A stretch of DNA of 64,000 bases from Alphaproteobacteria bacterium. GTDB lineage: Bacteria; Pseudomonadota; Alphaproteobacteria; Sphingomonadales; Emcibacteraceae. Below the pieces are notes generated by a model, which saw only the letters and a program-made list of their open reading frames with translations, was not told where the DNA came from and did no database searches. Below are positions 37,521-48,900 of this stretch, piece by piece (within the stretch, counting starts at the first letter, position 1; every line of letters starts with the position of its first letter). Where the stretch lies: the NCBI GenBank assembly GCA_002401455.1, contig NVTE01000008.1, forward strand, positions 1,414-65,413, in the 5' to 3' direction. A program made the position numbers and the translations under genes.

Positions 37521-38651
37521 TTACCAGTTAAATTTCAATATGTCATTGAAAGTAGCAAATATCATTAACCCAAGAATAAAGACTATGCCAATACGAAATC
37601 CAAATTCTTGCGTTCTTTCACTCAATTTCCGGCCCAATACCGCTTCAAAGCCATAAAACAGCAGATGACCGCCATCAAGCATTGGTATAGGGAATAAATT
37701 TATCATCCCCAGACTAATCGATACCAGCGCCATGACTCTAATCCAGTAATCAAGTCCCTTCTTAGCTGATTCACCGGCTATTTTTGCTATGCCGATGGGC
37801 CCGCTTAACTCTTTCACAGATCGAGTTCCAACAATCATCTGACGAATGCCGCGCAGTGACTGAACCACGATCACTCTGGTTTCCAGGACGCCAGCCCATA
37901 ATGCCGAGCCAATATTATGTTCCTGAATAACTCTTTCAACAGAATTCTGCACCCCAATTTGATACAGTTCCAGCTGTTTCCCATTCTCATCCAGCACCGG
38001 CTCGCCGTCCCGACTGATCTTTGTCAACCTTGGCGTCAGAACCAGACTTATTGTTTCCTGTCCCCGGCTCACTTCAAGGTTTAGGCTTTCCCCGGCACTA
38101 TAGAGAACCTCAATCCGCAAATCATTGAACCGCTTGATTTCACTGCCATCAACCCCAACAATGACATCACCAGATTGCAGCCCTGCTTCTTCTGCCGCAC
38201 TACCTTCAACCACCTGAGAGACAACAGCGGGTGTATTTATCTGCCCATAAAGATAGAAAAATGTGGCCAGAATAAGAACAGCAAAGATTAAATTGGCGAT
38301 TGGGCCAGCAAAAACAATCGCCGCCCTTTGATAGAGCTTTTTATGATGAAACGATACTTTTTTGTCTTCTTCCGACATTTCATCCAGACTGCCCGAGGGC
38401 GTGCTGGCCTCACTGGCATCGCCGAAAAATTTGACGTAACCACCCAGGGGAAAATAGCTGAATTTCCAGCGCGTGCCTTTTTTATCAGTCCGGCCCCATA
38501 TTTCTGGGCCAAATCCGATGGAAAAGACGTCAACCTTAACTCCATTCAGCCGAGCAATGATAAAATGCCCCCATTCATGGACAAAAACCAAAATTGACAG
38601 CATGGCCAAAAAAGACGTGACATATATTACAGCGTTAATCAAACTATCCAT
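37521..38651 (-). CDS. rseP: RIP metalloprotease RseP (site-2 protease)
   Basis: A 376-aa inner-membrane zinc protease that cuts anti-sigma factors and signal peptides within the membrane. The zinc site is HEWGH (His25, Glu26, His29) in the first helix; the third ligand is in MLDGGHLLFYG (about residue 325). One PDZ domain is seen (about 125-205, SAAEEAGLQSGDVIVGVDG). The GFGPEIWGR and FFLGGYVKF-like GGYVKFFGDASEA segments also match. It lies between dxr and bamA, the standard order. Confidence 0.96.
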   Translation of the reverse strand: MDSLINAVIYVTSFLAMLSILVFVHEWGHFIIARLNGVKVDVFSIGFGPEIWGRTDKKGTRWKFSYFPLGGYVKFFGDASEASTPSGSLDEMSEEDKKVSFHHKKLYQRAAIVFAGPIANLIFAVLILATFFYLYGQINTPAVVSQVVEGSAAEEAGLQSGDVIVGVDGSEIKRFNDLRIEVLYSAGESLNLEVSRGQETISLVLTPRLTKISRDGEPVLDENGKQLELYQIGVQNSVERVIQEHNIGSALWAGVLETRVIVVQSLRGIRQMIVGTRSVKELSGPIGIAKIAGESAKKGLDYWIRVMALVSISLGMINLFPIPMLDGGHLLFYGFEAVLGRKLSERTQEFGFRIGIVFILGLMIFATFNDILKFNW

Positions 38652-38660
38652 GGGGGTCCT

Positions 38661-39845
38661 CTATAACCTTCCGATGATCTGTTGTGCGACCGCCCTCGCC
38701 TCTGCATCACTATCATGAAGCATTCTAAGGCAGGTTAAGGGTGCCGTCTGCAGGCGATTTAATGTTTCTTCGACAACACGGGCAATATCCAGAAAACCCA
38801 GGCGGTTGTCAAGGAAGGCATATACCGCCTCCTCATTGGCCGCATTAAGGATTGTTGGTGCCGTACCGCCCGTCTCCATTGCTTCTCTTACAATCCGAAG
38901 CGCCGGAAATCTGACCAAGTCAGGCTCCAGGAAATCCAGGCGTTTGAGCTCAACCAGATTTAATTTTTTCGCCGGCGTGGCAATCCGTTCTGGCCAGGCC
39001 AGGGTGTATGATATGGGAATCCTCATATCAGGCGAGCCAAGCTGCGCTAGCACAGACCCATCCACATAGGTGACCATGCTATGGATAACAGATTGAGGAT
39101 GAACAATGATCTCAATCTGATCCTGCCGGACCGGGAACAGGTGATAGGCCTCAATCATTTCCAGACCCTTATTCATCATGGTTGCCGAATCAACAGAGAT
39201 TTTTGCGCCCATATCCCAGTTTGGGTGCGCCACGGCCTGTGCCGGTGTAACGTGCCTCATCTCCTCCATACTGGAGTTGATAAACGGCCCGCCCGACGCG
39301 GTGAGCGTAATACAGTCGACAGTTTCCGGTTGGTCGAAATCAAAAACCTGAAAAATAGCATTATGTTCGGAATCCACCGGCAGCAACGTTGCCTTGTGAT
39401 CCCTGACCTCCTGCATCATCAGGTCGCCGGCACAGACAAGGCATTCTTTATTGGCCAGGGCTACTGTCGCGCCCCGGCGAATGGCTGACAACGTCGGTCT
39501 CAGTCCGGCGGCCCCGACGATGGAGGCCATGACCCAATCAGAAGAAAGATGCGCCACCTCATCCAGCGCCTGCTGTCCGGCAGATACCTTAACATCTGTC
39601 CCGCTCAGGGCATTCTTTAAATCCTGGTAGCAGCTTTCATCCGCGATCACAGCATTTTTTGCTTTAAATTTTATCGCCTGTTCGGCGAGCTTGGCCACAT
39701 TGCGGTTGGCGGTCAGGGCGACAATATCATAGGCCTCAGGATTGCGGCTGATCAGGTCAAGGGTACTGCAGCCCACAGACCCGGTGGACCCCAGTATGGT
39801 GACTGATTTGGACTCATGTGTTTTAACAGAAGGTGTCATAATCAA
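38661..39845 (-). CDS. dxr: 1-deoxy-D-xylulose-5-phosphate reductoisomerase
   Basis: A 394-aa NADPH enzyme, second step of the MEP isoprenoid pathway. Motifs: TILGSTGSVGCSTLDLI (NADPH fold), ALANKECLVCAGD, LPVDSEHNAIFQ (metal site), LTASGGPF, and SVDSATMMNKGLEMIEA. The sequence ends in the helical C-terminal domain. Another MEP enzyme, IspH, and the user enzyme UppS are also in this window. Confidence 0.97.
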   Translation of the reverse strand: MIMTPSVKTHESKSVTILGSTGSVGCSTLDLISRNPEAYDIVALTANRNVAKLAEQAIKFKAKNAVIADESCYQDLKNALSGTDVKVSAGQQALDEVAHLSSDWVMASIVGAAGLRPTLSAIRRGATVALANKECLVCAGDLMMQEVRDHKATLLPVDSEHNAIFQVFDFDQPETVDCITLTASGGPFINSSMEEMRHVTPAQAVAHPNWDMGAKISVDSATMMNKGLEMIEAYHLFPVRQDQIEIIVHPQSVIHSMVTYVDGSVLAQLGSPDMRIPISYTLAWPERIATPAKKLNLVELKRLDFLEPDLVRFPALRIVREAMETGGTAPTILNAANEEAVYAFLDNRLGFLDIARVVEETLNRLQTAPLTCLRMLHDSDAEARAVAQQIIGRL

Positions 39846-39856
39846 ACTCCATGCCC

Positions 39857-40666
39857 CTACAGGTAAAGAAACAGGGCGACAGCGGGGGCGGCAAAGACCA
39901 CCCCATCCACCCGGTCCATAATACCGCCATGTCCGGGAATAATCGCACCGGAATCCTTCACATCGAAATGCCGTTTCAGGGCCGATTCTGCTAAATCTCC
40001 GATCTGGCTCCAGATGGCAAGCCCAGCCGCGGCAGGTATCAAAAACATCATACGAAAACCCAAATCAAAATAATGCGCGGCAATCAGGCCGAAAACCACC
40101 GCCGTCACTGCGCCGCCGATTAATCCAGCCCAGGTCTTGTTCGGACTTATTTTCGGGCTCATCTTAGGGCCGCCAATGCTTTTGCCCACGAAATAAGCCC
40201 CGGTATCCATGGACCAGACAATAATCATCATCCACAGGACAATCCAGCCATCATGATTTTCTCTGATCCAAATCAGAGACAGAGCCGGCAGCAGGGCATA
40301 GGCTATTCCAAGCAGACCAAACTTAAGCTTCATCTTATAATATATACCGGCGACAATCAATAAACCAACTGGCACTAGATATATATACAGGTCGAAATAT
40401 TCCGCCCGAATCAGGGAATAAACCAACAAAAGAACAAATATTGTCTGCAGGACAAAGACAGCATTAAAAGCTTTACCCTCACAAATGCCATTCCATTCAT
40501 AAAGAATTAAAATCGTAAGAAGGATCACCAAACCATAATAAGCCGCACCACCCATCAAGATAATGGCAATGGCTATCGGCAGCATGACCAACGCCGACAC
40601 CACACGCTGCAGTAAGCCGTTTTTTTTCTTTGGCGATTTCGAAGGGGATTGATAAGGATCAGTCAT
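39857..40666 (-). CDS. cdsA: Phosphatidate cytidylyltransferase
   Basis: A 269-aa polytopic membrane enzyme making CDP-diacylglycerol for phospholipid synthesis. It has seven to eight helices and the family signature in the last third: KISPNKTWAGLIGGA and SALKRHFDVKDSGAIIPGHG followed by GIMDRVD. A basic N-terminus (SPSKSPKKKNGLLQRV) precedes the first helix. It stands between uppS and dxr. Confidence 0.95.
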   Translation of the reverse strand: MTDPYQSPSKSPKKKNGLLQRVVSALVMLPIAIAIILMGGAAYYGLVILLTILILYEWNGICEGKAFNAVFVLQTIFVLLLVYSLIRAEYFDLYIYLVPVGLLIVAGIYYKMKLKFGLLGIAYALLPALSLIWIRENHDGWIVLWMMIIVWSMDTGAYFVGKSIGGPKMSPKISPNKTWAGLIGGAVTAVVFGLIAAHYFDLGFRMMFLIPAAAGLAIWSQIGDLAESALKRHFDVKDSGAIIPGHGGIMDRVDGVVFAAPAVALFLYL

Positions 40667-40672
40667 ATATAA

Positions 40673-41422
40673 TCAAGATCTCGCGCCATAACGCCGGTCA
40701 CGACAACAATATTCCTGCACTGCCTGCTCCAAAACTTCCCGGTTAAAGTCGGGCCACAAAACATCAAGAAAGACAAATTCAGCATAGGCCAGTTGCCACA
40801 GAAGGAAATTACTGATCCTCTGTTCACCGCTTGTCCGAATGATCAGGTCCGGGTCCGGGATATTGGAGGTATGAAGATGGGCGGCAAAGATATCTTCGGT
40901 AAAATCTTCTGGCTCCATGTCACCGGCCTTGACCTTTTCTGCCAATTCCCTTGCCGCATCAATAATTTCCGCCCGGCCGCCGTAACTTAACGCCAGGGTC
41001 AGACATAACCTTGTATTCCCCAGCGTTTTCTTTTCTGCAGCATCAAGAAGCGCTCTGATATTTGAGCTGAGTTTGGCCCGGTTACCGATAAAAGCCAGGC
41101 GAATGTTCTTTTTATGAAGCTCATCCACTTCCTTGGTCAGATAGCGTTGAAGCAGTGACATCAGGTCATTCACTTCATCTTCCGGCCGGTTCCAGTTCTC
41201 AGATGAAAAAGCATACAGGGTCAGATATTTAATACCCAGATCAATGGCATCCTCGACACATCTACGCACCGCATCCGCACCGCGCTTATGGCCGGCAAAT
41301 TTGGGCAGCATGCGTTTCTTGGCCCACCGCCCATTGCCATCCATAATGATCGCCACATGGGTCGGTGGATCCAGTTGTTTGCTTTTTTTCTTGGAAGAAA
41401 ACTCCTCCTTAACCAACAACAT
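40673..41422 (-). CDS. uppS: Di-trans,poly-cis-undecaprenyl-diphosphate synthase
   Basis: A 249-aa cis-prenyltransferase producing the C55 lipid carrier of peptidoglycan and other envelope polymers. Motifs: VAIIMDGNGRWAKKR (catalytic Asp), TLYAFSSENWNRP, LSYGGRAEIIDA, and DLIIRTSGEQRISNFLLWQ. The start at 41422 has GGAG 12 bases upstream. It follows frr by 16 bases. Confidence 0.96.
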   Translation of the reverse strand: MLLVKEEFSSKKKSKQLDPPTHVAIIMDGNGRWAKKRMLPKFAGHKRGADAVRRCVEDAIDLGIKYLTLYAFSSENWNRPEDEVNDLMSLLQRYLTKEVDELHKKNIRLAFIGNRAKLSSNIRALLDAAEKKTLGNTRLCLTLALSYGGRAEIIDAARELAEKVKAGDMEPEDFTEDIFAAHLHTSNIPDPDLIIRTSGEQRISNFLLWQLAYAEFVFLDVLWPDFNREVLEQAVQEYCCRDRRYGARS

Positions 41423-41438
41423 GGGCCAGATGTTCTCC

Positions 41439-41999
41439 TTATACCTGCATAATTTCTTTTTCTTTGGCTTCGGTCAAATGATCAATTTCCTTGATCATTT
41501 CGTCGGTCAGGTCCTGAATATTGTCAGCATAACCCTTTTGCTCATCCTTACTCATTTCATGGCCTTTTTCCAACCTTTTGATGGTATCCATGCCATCCCG
41601 GCGCACATTACGCACGGCAATCCGACCATGTTCAGCATACTTACCACAAATCTTGGTCAGTTCCTTACGACGTTCTTCATTCAATTCCGGGATCGGAATA
41701 CGTAATGTCTGACCGTCAACAACCGGGTTCAGGCCTAGTCCGGCATTACGAATAGCTTTTTCAGTTGCCGCGACCATGGTTTTGTCCCAAACGCTAACGC
41801 TGATCATACGGGACTCGGGTGTCGAAACTGTGGCCACCTGTGTTAGGGGCATTTTAGAGCCATAGGCATCGACCATCACCGGGTCCATCATATTCACTGA
41901 CGCCCGCCCAGTTCTCAGACCGACAAACTCAGACTTCAGGTTTTCAATGGCCCCCAGCATCCGGCGCCGTAGATCTTTAAGATCGATATCAGATGACAT
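41439..41999 (-). CDS. frr: Ribosome recycling factor
   Basis: A 186-aa two-domain factor that splits post-termination ribosomes together with EF-G. The three-helix bundle and hinge motifs are visible: [56 protein letters not shown], and [18 protein letters not shown]. It lies 6 bases after pyrH. Confidence 0.97.
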   Translation of the reverse strand: MSSDIDLKDLRRRMLGAIENLKSEFVGLRTGRASVNMMDPVMVDAYGSKMPLTQVATVSTPESRMISVSVWDKTMVAATEKAIRNAGLGLNPVVDGQTLRIPIPELNEERRKELTKICGKYAEHGRIAVRNVRRDGMDTIKRLEKGHEMSKDEQKGYADNIQDLTDEMIKEIDHLTEAKEKEIMQV

Positions 42000-42005
42000 T
42001 TTTAT

Positions 42006-42728
42006 TCACTCCTTGCAAATGATTGTAAATTCGCCTTCACCGCACATCACGCGGGCAAATTCACCATGTTTATGAATTGAGAAAACAACAATCGGAATAT
42101 CGTTCTCACGGGCCAGCGCAATGGCTGACGTATCCATAACTTTCAGGTTTTTGGTCAATACTGTCTGATAATCCAGAGTATCATATTTCGTCGCATCGGG
42201 GTTTGTTTTGGGGTCGGCTGTATAAACGCCGTCAACCTGGGTGCCTTTGAGAAGCCCATCACAGCTCATTTCGGCCGCCCGAAGGGCTGCCGCTGTATCG
42301 GTGGTAAAGAAGGGATTACCCGTGCCCGCAGCAAAGACCACAACCCGGCCCTTTTCCATATGGCGGATCGCTTTACGGCGAATGTAAGGCTCACAGACAG
42401 ACGCAATGGGGAAAGCCGACTGAACCCGGCTATCGACGCCTTCCTGCTCCAGGGCATTCTGGATCGCGATAGAATTCATCACGGTCGCCAGCATACCCAT
42501 ATGGTCGGCAGATGTCCGATCAATTCCACTGGCAACCCCGGTCATGCCTCTGAAAATATTGCCGGCCCCGACAACCAGACAAACCTGCACGCCTAATTCC
42601 TGGACGGTTTTAATTTCGGCCGCGATTCGCCGGACCATTTTGGGGTCGATGCCATATTCCTGATCGCCCATCAGGGCCTCACCGGATAGTTTCAGCAAAA
42701 CGCGTTTATACTTGGGGGTTTTCGTCAT
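42006..42728 (-). CDS. pyrH: Uridylate kinase
   Basis: A 240-aa hexameric UMP kinase of the amino-acid-kinase fold. Motifs: [65 protein letters not shown], and [14 protein letters not shown]. The 146-base gap after tsf probably holds its promoter; I see no clear sigma-70 pair. The rpsB-tsf-pyrH-frr order is near universal. Confidence 0.97.
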   Translation of the reverse strand: MTKTPKYKRVLLKLSGEALMGDQEYGIDPKMVRRIAAEIKTVQELGVQVCLVVGAGNIFRGMTGVASGIDRTSADHMGMLATVMNSIAIQNALEQEGVDSRVQSAFPIASVCEPYIRRKAIRHMEKGRVVVFAAGTGNPFFTTDTAAALRAAEMSCDGLLKGTQVDGVYTADPKTNPDATKYDTLDYQTVLTKNLKVMDTSAIALARENDIPIVVFSIHKHGEFARVMCGEGEFTIICKE

Positions 42729-42874
42729 TTTTACCTTATATTTTTTATGTCAGGCACACCTGTTTTCAGGCCCACTGAGCATCCCTTTAAAAAGTTATAG
42801 GGCAGAATATACAATTCGGGCCCAAATGCGAATAAACTTTTACATTAATTCACACATGAGCCCGAACTTAAGAA

Positions 42875-43801
42875 TTATTTACTGACCGCTGCAGCTACTT
42901 CAGCAGCAAAATCATCTTCTGCTTTTTCGATTCCGGCACCAAGCTCAAGACGGGTGTAACCCACAAGCTTAATTTCTGTACCAGCTTCTTTAGCGGCATT
43001 CGCCACGACTTTGGAAACCTTGGTTTCGCCGTCGATGATGAACGTCTGCTCAGAGAAGACAACTTCCTGATAGAATTTAGCCATCCGGCCAACAATCATT
43101 TTTTCAATGATATTATCAGGCTTGCCTGATTCACGGGCCTGTTCAACCAGAACATTACGTTCCCGCTCAACCGCTGCCGGATCAAGGTCTTCTACGGTCA
43201 GTGCCTGAGGGGCAGTCGCCGCCACATGCATCGCCAGCTGTTTACCAAGAGCGGTCAATGTCGCTTCATCCGCAGAGGATTCAAGCGCCACCAATACCGC
43301 AATTTTACCAAGGCCAGGAGCCACAGAGTTATGAATGTATGTTGCTACAACACCCTGCTTAACAGAAAGGCCAATTGACTGACGGAAATTCATGTTTTCA
43401 CCGATGGTGCCAACAGATTTAACAATTTCGTCTTTCACGCTACGACCGGTGCCGGGATAATCCGCCGCCAGGGTCGCGTCATAATCGCCGCCATTGGCCA
43501 GGGCCACATCAGCAACATTTTTAACGATTGCCTGGAACGCATCATTGCGGGCAACGAAGTCAGTTTCGGAGTTAACCTCAACCGCAACAGATTGTGTACC
43601 AGAGGACGCCACACAGACAAGACCTTCAGCCGCAACACGGCTGGACTTCTTGGCCGCTTTCGCGATACCTTTCAGACGAAGCCAATCCATGGCATTTTCG
43701 ACGTTGCCGTCATTTTCTTTGAGGGCGTTTTTACAATCCATCATGCCTGCGCCGGATTTCTCACGCAGTTCTTTAACAAGAGCAGCAGTAATCTGAGCCA
43801 T
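42875..43801 (-). CDS. tsf: Elongation factor Ts
   Basis: A 308-aa nucleotide exchange factor for EF-Tu. Signature [20 protein letters not shown] at the N-terminus, then the TDFVARND strand region and the dimerisation part to the end ([20 protein letters not shown]). I use the second of two adjacent ATG codons because it is 7 bases from AAGGA; the first (43804) is equally possible. It lies 71 bases after rpsB. Confidence 0.97.
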   Translation of the reverse strand: MAQITAALVKELREKSGAGMMDCKNALKENDGNVENAMDWLRLKGIAKAAKKSSRVAAEGLVCVASSGTQSVAVEVNSETDFVARNDAFQAIVKNVADVALANGGDYDATLAADYPGTGRSVKDEIVKSVGTIGENMNFRQSIGLSVKQGVVATYIHNSVAPGLGKIAVLVALESSADEATLTALGKQLAMHVAATAPQALTVEDLDPAAVERERNVLVEQARESGKPDNIIEKMIVGRMAKFYQEVVFSEQTFIIDGETKVSKVVANAAKEAGTEIKLVGYTRLELGAGIEKAEDDFAAEVAAAVSK

Positions 43802-43875
43802 CATTTTTCCTTACATCTTATGAGAATAACTGCAGGCCCCAGAGCTTATCCGCCCGGAACCTGCATTCATTAAAA

Positions 43876-44700
43876 TTACTTCGCAGCTTCAGCTTCGACA
43901 GCAGGAGCTTTTTCAGTAGGAGCTTTTTCAGCAACAACTTCTTCGGCTACAACTGATTCAACAACAGGAGCCGCATCAACAGCAGCACCAATGTCGATAC
44001 CTTTATCAGTCATTTCCTGCTGAATGCCGTCCAGAACAGCGCCGGATACCAGATCACAATAAAGCTGGATCGCACGGGTCGCGTCATCATTACCCGGGAT
44101 CGGGAATGTGATGTTGTCAGGATTACAGTTGGTATCCAGGATCGCAACAACGGGAATGCCCAGTTTGTTGGCTTCGTGGATGGCCAGCTCTTCTTTGTTG
44201 GTATCGATAACGAACAGAACATTTGGAATGCCGCCCATATCTTTAATACCACCAAGAGCCCGCTCCAGTTTGTCACGCTCACGTGTCATCTGCAGCAATT
44301 CTTTTTTGGTCAGGCCAACAGAATCTTCGGACAATTTCGTATCAAGTTCTTTCAAACGACTGATAGATTTGGAGATTGTCTGCCAGTTAGTCATCATACC
44401 ACCGAGCCAGCGGTGATTGACATAATACTGACCACAACGTTTAGCAGCTTCGGCGATAGGGCCGGATGCCTGACGTTTGGTCCCAACGAACAATACACGA
44501 CCGCCGGACGCGGTAACGTCACGGATAACTTCCAGCGCACGGTGCAGCAATGGAACGGTGAGGGACAGGTTGATGATATGTACTTTGTTGCGGGCACCAA
44601 AGATGTATTCTTTCATCTTTGGGTTCCAACGGTGGGATTGATGTCCAAAATGGACTCCAGCTTCAAGAAGCTGACGCATTGAAAAACTTGGCACTGCCAT
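43876..44700 (-). CDS. rpsB: 30S ribosomal protein S2
   Basis: A 274-aa small-subunit protein that bridges head and body and binds S1. Signature [20 protein letters not shown]; then [33 protein letters not shown], and [20 protein letters not shown]. The last 35 residues form an Ala/Glu/Val-rich tail ([19 protein letters not shown]), longer than in E. coli but common in the class. It heads the translation-envelope run that ends at fabZ. Confidence 0.98.
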   Translation of the reverse strand: MAVPSFSMRQLLEAGVHFGHQSHRWNPKMKEYIFGARNKVHIINLSLTVPLLHRALEVIRDVTASGGRVLFVGTKRQASGPIAEAAKRCGQYYVNHRWLGGMMTNWQTISKSISRLKELDTKLSEDSVGLTKKELLQMTRERDKLERALGGIKDMGGIPNVLFVIDTNKEELAIHEANKLGIPVVAILDTNCNPDNITFPIPGNDDATRAIQLYCDLVSGAVLDGIQQEMTDKGIDIGAAVDAAPVVESVVAEEVVAEKAPTEKAPAVEAEAAK

Positions 44701-44736
44701 AGTATATTTCCTTTTTTTCCGGTTAAACCTCCGCAG

Positions 44737-44773
44737 GGTGTGGCCCCAAAGTACTGAAACTCAGTGGGACACC
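44737..44773 (-). promoter_or_regulatory. Hairpin in the rpsB leader
   Basis: On the minus strand GGTGT...ACACC closes a two-part stem with inner ACTGA-GTT-TCAGT. It ends 36 bases before the rpsB start. S2 represses its own mRNA leader in several bacteria, so this is a candidate control element. Confidence 0.4.
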
Positions 44774-44890
44774 GGAAAGTCTTTCTCAATATGAGGAGAT
44801 TAACTTAAATCCTGCGTGTGAAGTAGGCGCGTAATACCGCCCTTTGACCTAAAGATCAAGGCATTTCTGCATTCGCACCAAGATTAACCC

Positions 44891-45703
44891 TCAGCCTTTT
44901 TTCAGGTCAATGGCCGCCCGGGTCCGGCTCTGGTCCACATCGTCATATCCGGCGTCGGCCGGAATCTTTCGGAACCGCAATTTCTCGCCGACAATCACCT
45001 CTGGCGTGACGGTGACAATCGTCCGTTCCGCCAACAATTTCAGGGCCTCAGCCACTGATTTTGCCTGCCCCAGCATCTTCAGGTTCATCATGGTCGGGAA
45101 CATCAACACGCCGTCGGATTCCTCGACCAGGGTCATGGGATGCATCCATTCGACCTCGGTAATCTCGTGGCCGTCCGGGCTCGGCAACTGGCCCTCCGGC
45201 GCGACACAGAGGAAAAAGCGGGTATCAAACCGGATTGGATAAGCTGTCGGTGTAATCCAATGGGCAAAGGGCAGGCAATCGCTCATATCCAGCGTCACCC
45301 CGGACCGCTCCAGAAACTCCGCCAGAGTGATCTTGCGGCTCAGGAAATCAGGTCGGTAGGTCACGTCCAGGGTTTTACGGCCCCCTTCCCCGATCGGTTT
45401 CCCGTCCAGGGTGCCGATGACCAGACCGGTTTCCTCGAACACTTCGCGCAGAGCAGCATAGCGCAGGCCCCGGAACTCTTCCCCGATACCATCCAGGGAG
45501 GCCTTCTGGTCGCGCTCTTCCAAAGCCTTATCCGCCGGGTCCAGCTTGCCACCCGGAAAGACATATGCCCCGCCGGCAAACTTGATGTTCTTATGGCGCT
45601 TAACCATCAGGATTTGCAGGGTGCCATGAACAGCATGCGCCGCCCCGTCCCGAATAATCAGAACAGAAGCAGAATCCCGCGGTGTTGTAACGTTATCGGT
45701 CAT
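44891..45703 (-). CDS. Nudix hydrolase (NUDT19/CoA-diphosphatase-like, split box)
   Basis: A 270-aa protein with an expanded Nudix box: AYVFPGGKLDPADKAL, then about 19 extra residues, then ALREVFEETGLVIG. Such an insertion between the Gly part and the REVFEE helix is typical of NUDT7/NUDT19-like enzymes that act on CoA derivatives. Both catalytic Glu are present. The second half is helical with MHPMTLVEESDGVLMFPTMM. The substrate remains uncertain. It lies downstream of the dnaE run, with its own spacing of 86 bases. Confidence 0.82.
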   Translation of the reverse strand: MTDNVTTPRDSASVLIIRDGAAHAVHGTLQILMVKRHKNIKFAGGAYVFPGGKLDPADKALEERDQKASLDGIGEEFRGLRYAALREVFEETGLVIGTLDGKPIGEGGRKTLDVTYRPDFLSRKITLAEFLERSGVTLDMSDCLPFAHWITPTAYPIRFDTRFFLCVAPEGQLPSPDGHEITEVEWMHPMTLVEESDGVLMFPTMMNLKMLGQAKSVAEALKLLAERTIVTVTPEVIVGEKLRFRKIPADAGYDDVDQSRTRAAIDLKKG

Positions 45704-45789
45704 AGATACTTTTACTTACTTTCATTTTTACTTTGTCGGCCTTAGGGGTAGTCCCGCTTCCCTCTTATCGTCATTCCCCCCGCTGAAGA

Positions 45790-45963
45790 TTAGAAACAAA
45801 TTTCATCATTTCGCAAACGGTCGTACAAATCTTCATTTATTCGTTTAACTTCAAAGCAAACTTCTTCAATGCCTTCTTCATATCCCTTAATATATGTATC
45901 ATCAGCACTTTCGCTGCAAGACGTTAGTAGAATGGCTAATAATAAAATTGATGCAAACTTCAT
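45790..45963 (-). CDS. Small putative lipoprotein
   Basis: A 57-aa product from ATG 45963 (MKFASILLLAILLTSCSES) with a clear signal peptide and lipobox LTSC. The mature part is about 41 residues, acidic, with two further Cys (EEVCFEV and the C-terminal EICF). AGGG precedes the start. It begins 13 bases after the dnaE stop and may be cotranscribed. I do not recognise a family; a lipid-anchored periplasmic peptide is what the sequence shows. Confidence 0.6.
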   Translation of the reverse strand: MKFASILLLAILLTSCSESADDTYIKGYEEGIEEVCFEVKRINEDLYDRLRNDEICF

Positions 45964-45976
45964 TTGCAATTTCACC

Positions 45977-48900
45977 CTATATCTCTCTCGCATCCATGAC
46001 GCCTTTCATGGTTACCAGGGCGCGGCGGATGTCGGGGGAGACTTTGTATTTGTCTTTCAGTTCGATCTCAATGTCATAATCATTCTTGCCGTCATGGTCG
46101 TCGGTGTATTTGACCTTGAAGGTGATAAATCCGCGGCCGCCTTTATGTTTTTCTAGCACCTCACAGATCGGTTTTATCGAGGTGGCATCGGTCAGGTAGA
46201 TTTCCATCCCCTTGGCCGAGTTGGCCGCGACCACTTCGATAGCGGCAAAGGATTGGGCCGTCACGCGCAAGCCTTTTTCCGGATGGATCGACACCTCGAC
46301 CGTGGCGATGATTGAGCTGCCCATCTGCAGAATCTCATCCGCACTGTCCAGCAGTTCGGAAAAGACCATGCATTCCCAGCCACCATGGGCGTCGGAAAAG
46401 CCGATGAAAGCAAAATTCTTGCCGCGCTTGTTTTTCATCACCCGGATGCTCTGGATGGTGCCGGCCAGCCGCACCGTGCCGCCGCCCTGGGCTTTGCGCT
46501 CCAGTTCGGTTGAGGGCAGGATTTTCTGCCGCTCCAGAATCTTCAGGTAGGCATCAAGCGGATGAGCCGACAGGTAAAAGCCGATCGCGGCCATCTCATG
46601 GGTCAGCCGGTCAATCAGCTGCCAGTCCGGCAGGTCCGGCAACACCATGGTCTGCTCATCGGCTACATCGCCGAACAGGTTAACCTGGCTGCTGTTACGC
46701 TGAACCGTGGCCGCATTGGCGTGGCTCAGGATCAGCTCGACCGAAGCCAGCATCTGGGCCCGGTTCGGGTTCAGGCTGTCAAAGGCCCCGGCCTTGATCA
46801 AGTTTTCCAGCGCCCGCTTGTTGATATTTTTGGTATCGAGCCGGTTACAGAAGTCGGCAATATCCTTGAAGGGACCATTCTTATCCCGCTCGGCAATCAG
46901 CTCTTCCATGGCCCCGACCCCGACATTCTTCAGCGCCGAGAGACCGTAGCGAACCCCGCGCAGAATGCCGTCCGACATGGCCCCGCACAGATTGTCGGTA
47001 TCTTCCTTGTCCGGGATCACCTCGACCGAGAATTCCACCTGAGATTTATTGATGTCAGGCGGCAGGACGTCAATGCCCAAACTGACCACGTCCTGCTTGA
47101 AGATCGCCAGCTTGTCGGTATTGGTCAGGTCGAGCGACATGATCGCCGCCATGAACTCGACCGTATAATTGGCTTTCAGGTAAGCGGTATGGAATGACAC
47201 CAGGGCATAGGCTGCGGCATGACTTTTGTTGAAACCATACCCGGCGAATTTCGCCACCTGGTCAAAGATGCTCGCCGCCTGTTTCGGGTTCACGCCTTTT
47301 TTGTCGGCCCCATCCTGAAACCTGGTGCGCTGGATATCCATTTCCGCCGCGATTTTCTTGCCCATGGCGCGGCGCAGAAGATCCGCCTCGCCCAGGGAAT
47401 AATCCGCCAGAATCTGGGCAATCTGCATCACCTGCTCCTGATAAATGATCACGCCGTAAGTTTCGGTCAGGATGCCTTCCAGCAGCGGATGCAGGTAATC
47501 GGGGTCTTCCTCGCCATGTTTACAGGCAATATAGCGCGGGATATTCTCCATGGGGCCCGGACGGTACAGGGCAACCACCGCGATGATATCCTCGAAACAA
47601 TCGGGCTTCAGCTGAAGCAGCACATTCTGCATGCCGCTACTTTCCAGCTGGAAGACGCCGGTGGTTTTGCCACTGCTGAACAGCTCATAGCTCGGCCCAT
47701 CGTCAAGGGCGACCTCCTCCAGATTAACCGCGATACCACGCAGGGCAATATGCTCCACCGCCTTAGCCAGCACGGTCAGGGTTTTCAGGCCCAGAAAGTC
47801 AAATTTCACCAACCCGGCGCGTTCGACAAATTTCATATTGAACTGGGTCACCGGCATGTCGGACTTGGGATCACGGTACAGCGGCACCAATTGGTCCAAT
47901 GGCCGATCACCGATCACCACCCCGGCGGCATGGGTCGAGGCATGACGGAACAGGCCTTCCAGCTGCAGCGCCATTTCAATCAGGCGGGCGGTGGCGGCGT
48001 CATTATCGCGCTCAAACCGCAGCTTGGGCTCGCTTTCCAGCGCCTCACCCAAGGTCATGGGGTTGGCCGGATTGGCCGGGATAAGTTTGGACAGCCGGTC
48101 AACCTGACCGTAGGGCATCTGCAGCACCCGGCCCACATCGCGGATCACCGCCTTGGCCTGGAGCTTCCCGAAGGTGATGATCTGGGCGACCTGGGAATGG
48201 CCGTATTTATCCTGAACATATTTGATCACCCGTTCCCGCTTATCCTGACAGAAGTCAATATCAAAGTCGGGCATGGACACCCGCTCAGGATTAAGGAACC
48301 GCTCAAACAGCAGGCCAAAGCGCAGCGGGTCAAGATCGGTAATCATCAGCACCCAGGCAACCACGGACCCGGCACCGGACCCACGGCCCGGACCCACCGG
48401 GATATTCTCGGCCTTGGACCATTGGATAAAGTCGGCAACAATCAGGAAATAGCCCGGAAATCCCATCTTAATAATGATATCCAGCTCAAATTCCAGCCGC
48501 TCCCAGTAAGGTTTGGCGAGCTCCTCCCGCTTGGCTGGGTCGGTTTCACCGTGATAGACATGCTGTTCCAACCGCTGTTTCAGGCCAACTTCGGACAGTT
48601 CCGCCAGCGAGACATCTTCACTCTTGTCGCCGTCCACATACCCGGGCAGGATCGGATCAAGCTCCCGCACCTTAAAGGCACAGCGCTGGGCAATAACCAC
48701 CGTATTCAGGATCGCTTCGGGCAGATCGCTGAACAATTCGGTCATTTCCGCCGGGGACTTGAAATAATGCTCAGGCGTCAGCTTGCGCCGGTCATCCTGC
48801 TCGACATAATTACCGCCGGCAATACACAGCAGCGCATCATGAGCCAGGTGCATTTTCCGGTCGGCGAAGAACACCTGATTGGTGGCGACCAGCGGAATGT

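Noticed and set aside
42776-42874. Terminator between tsf and pyrH
   Set aside because: A 7-bp stem TTCGGGC/GCCCGAA exists, but the loop is over 40 bases and no T run follows.
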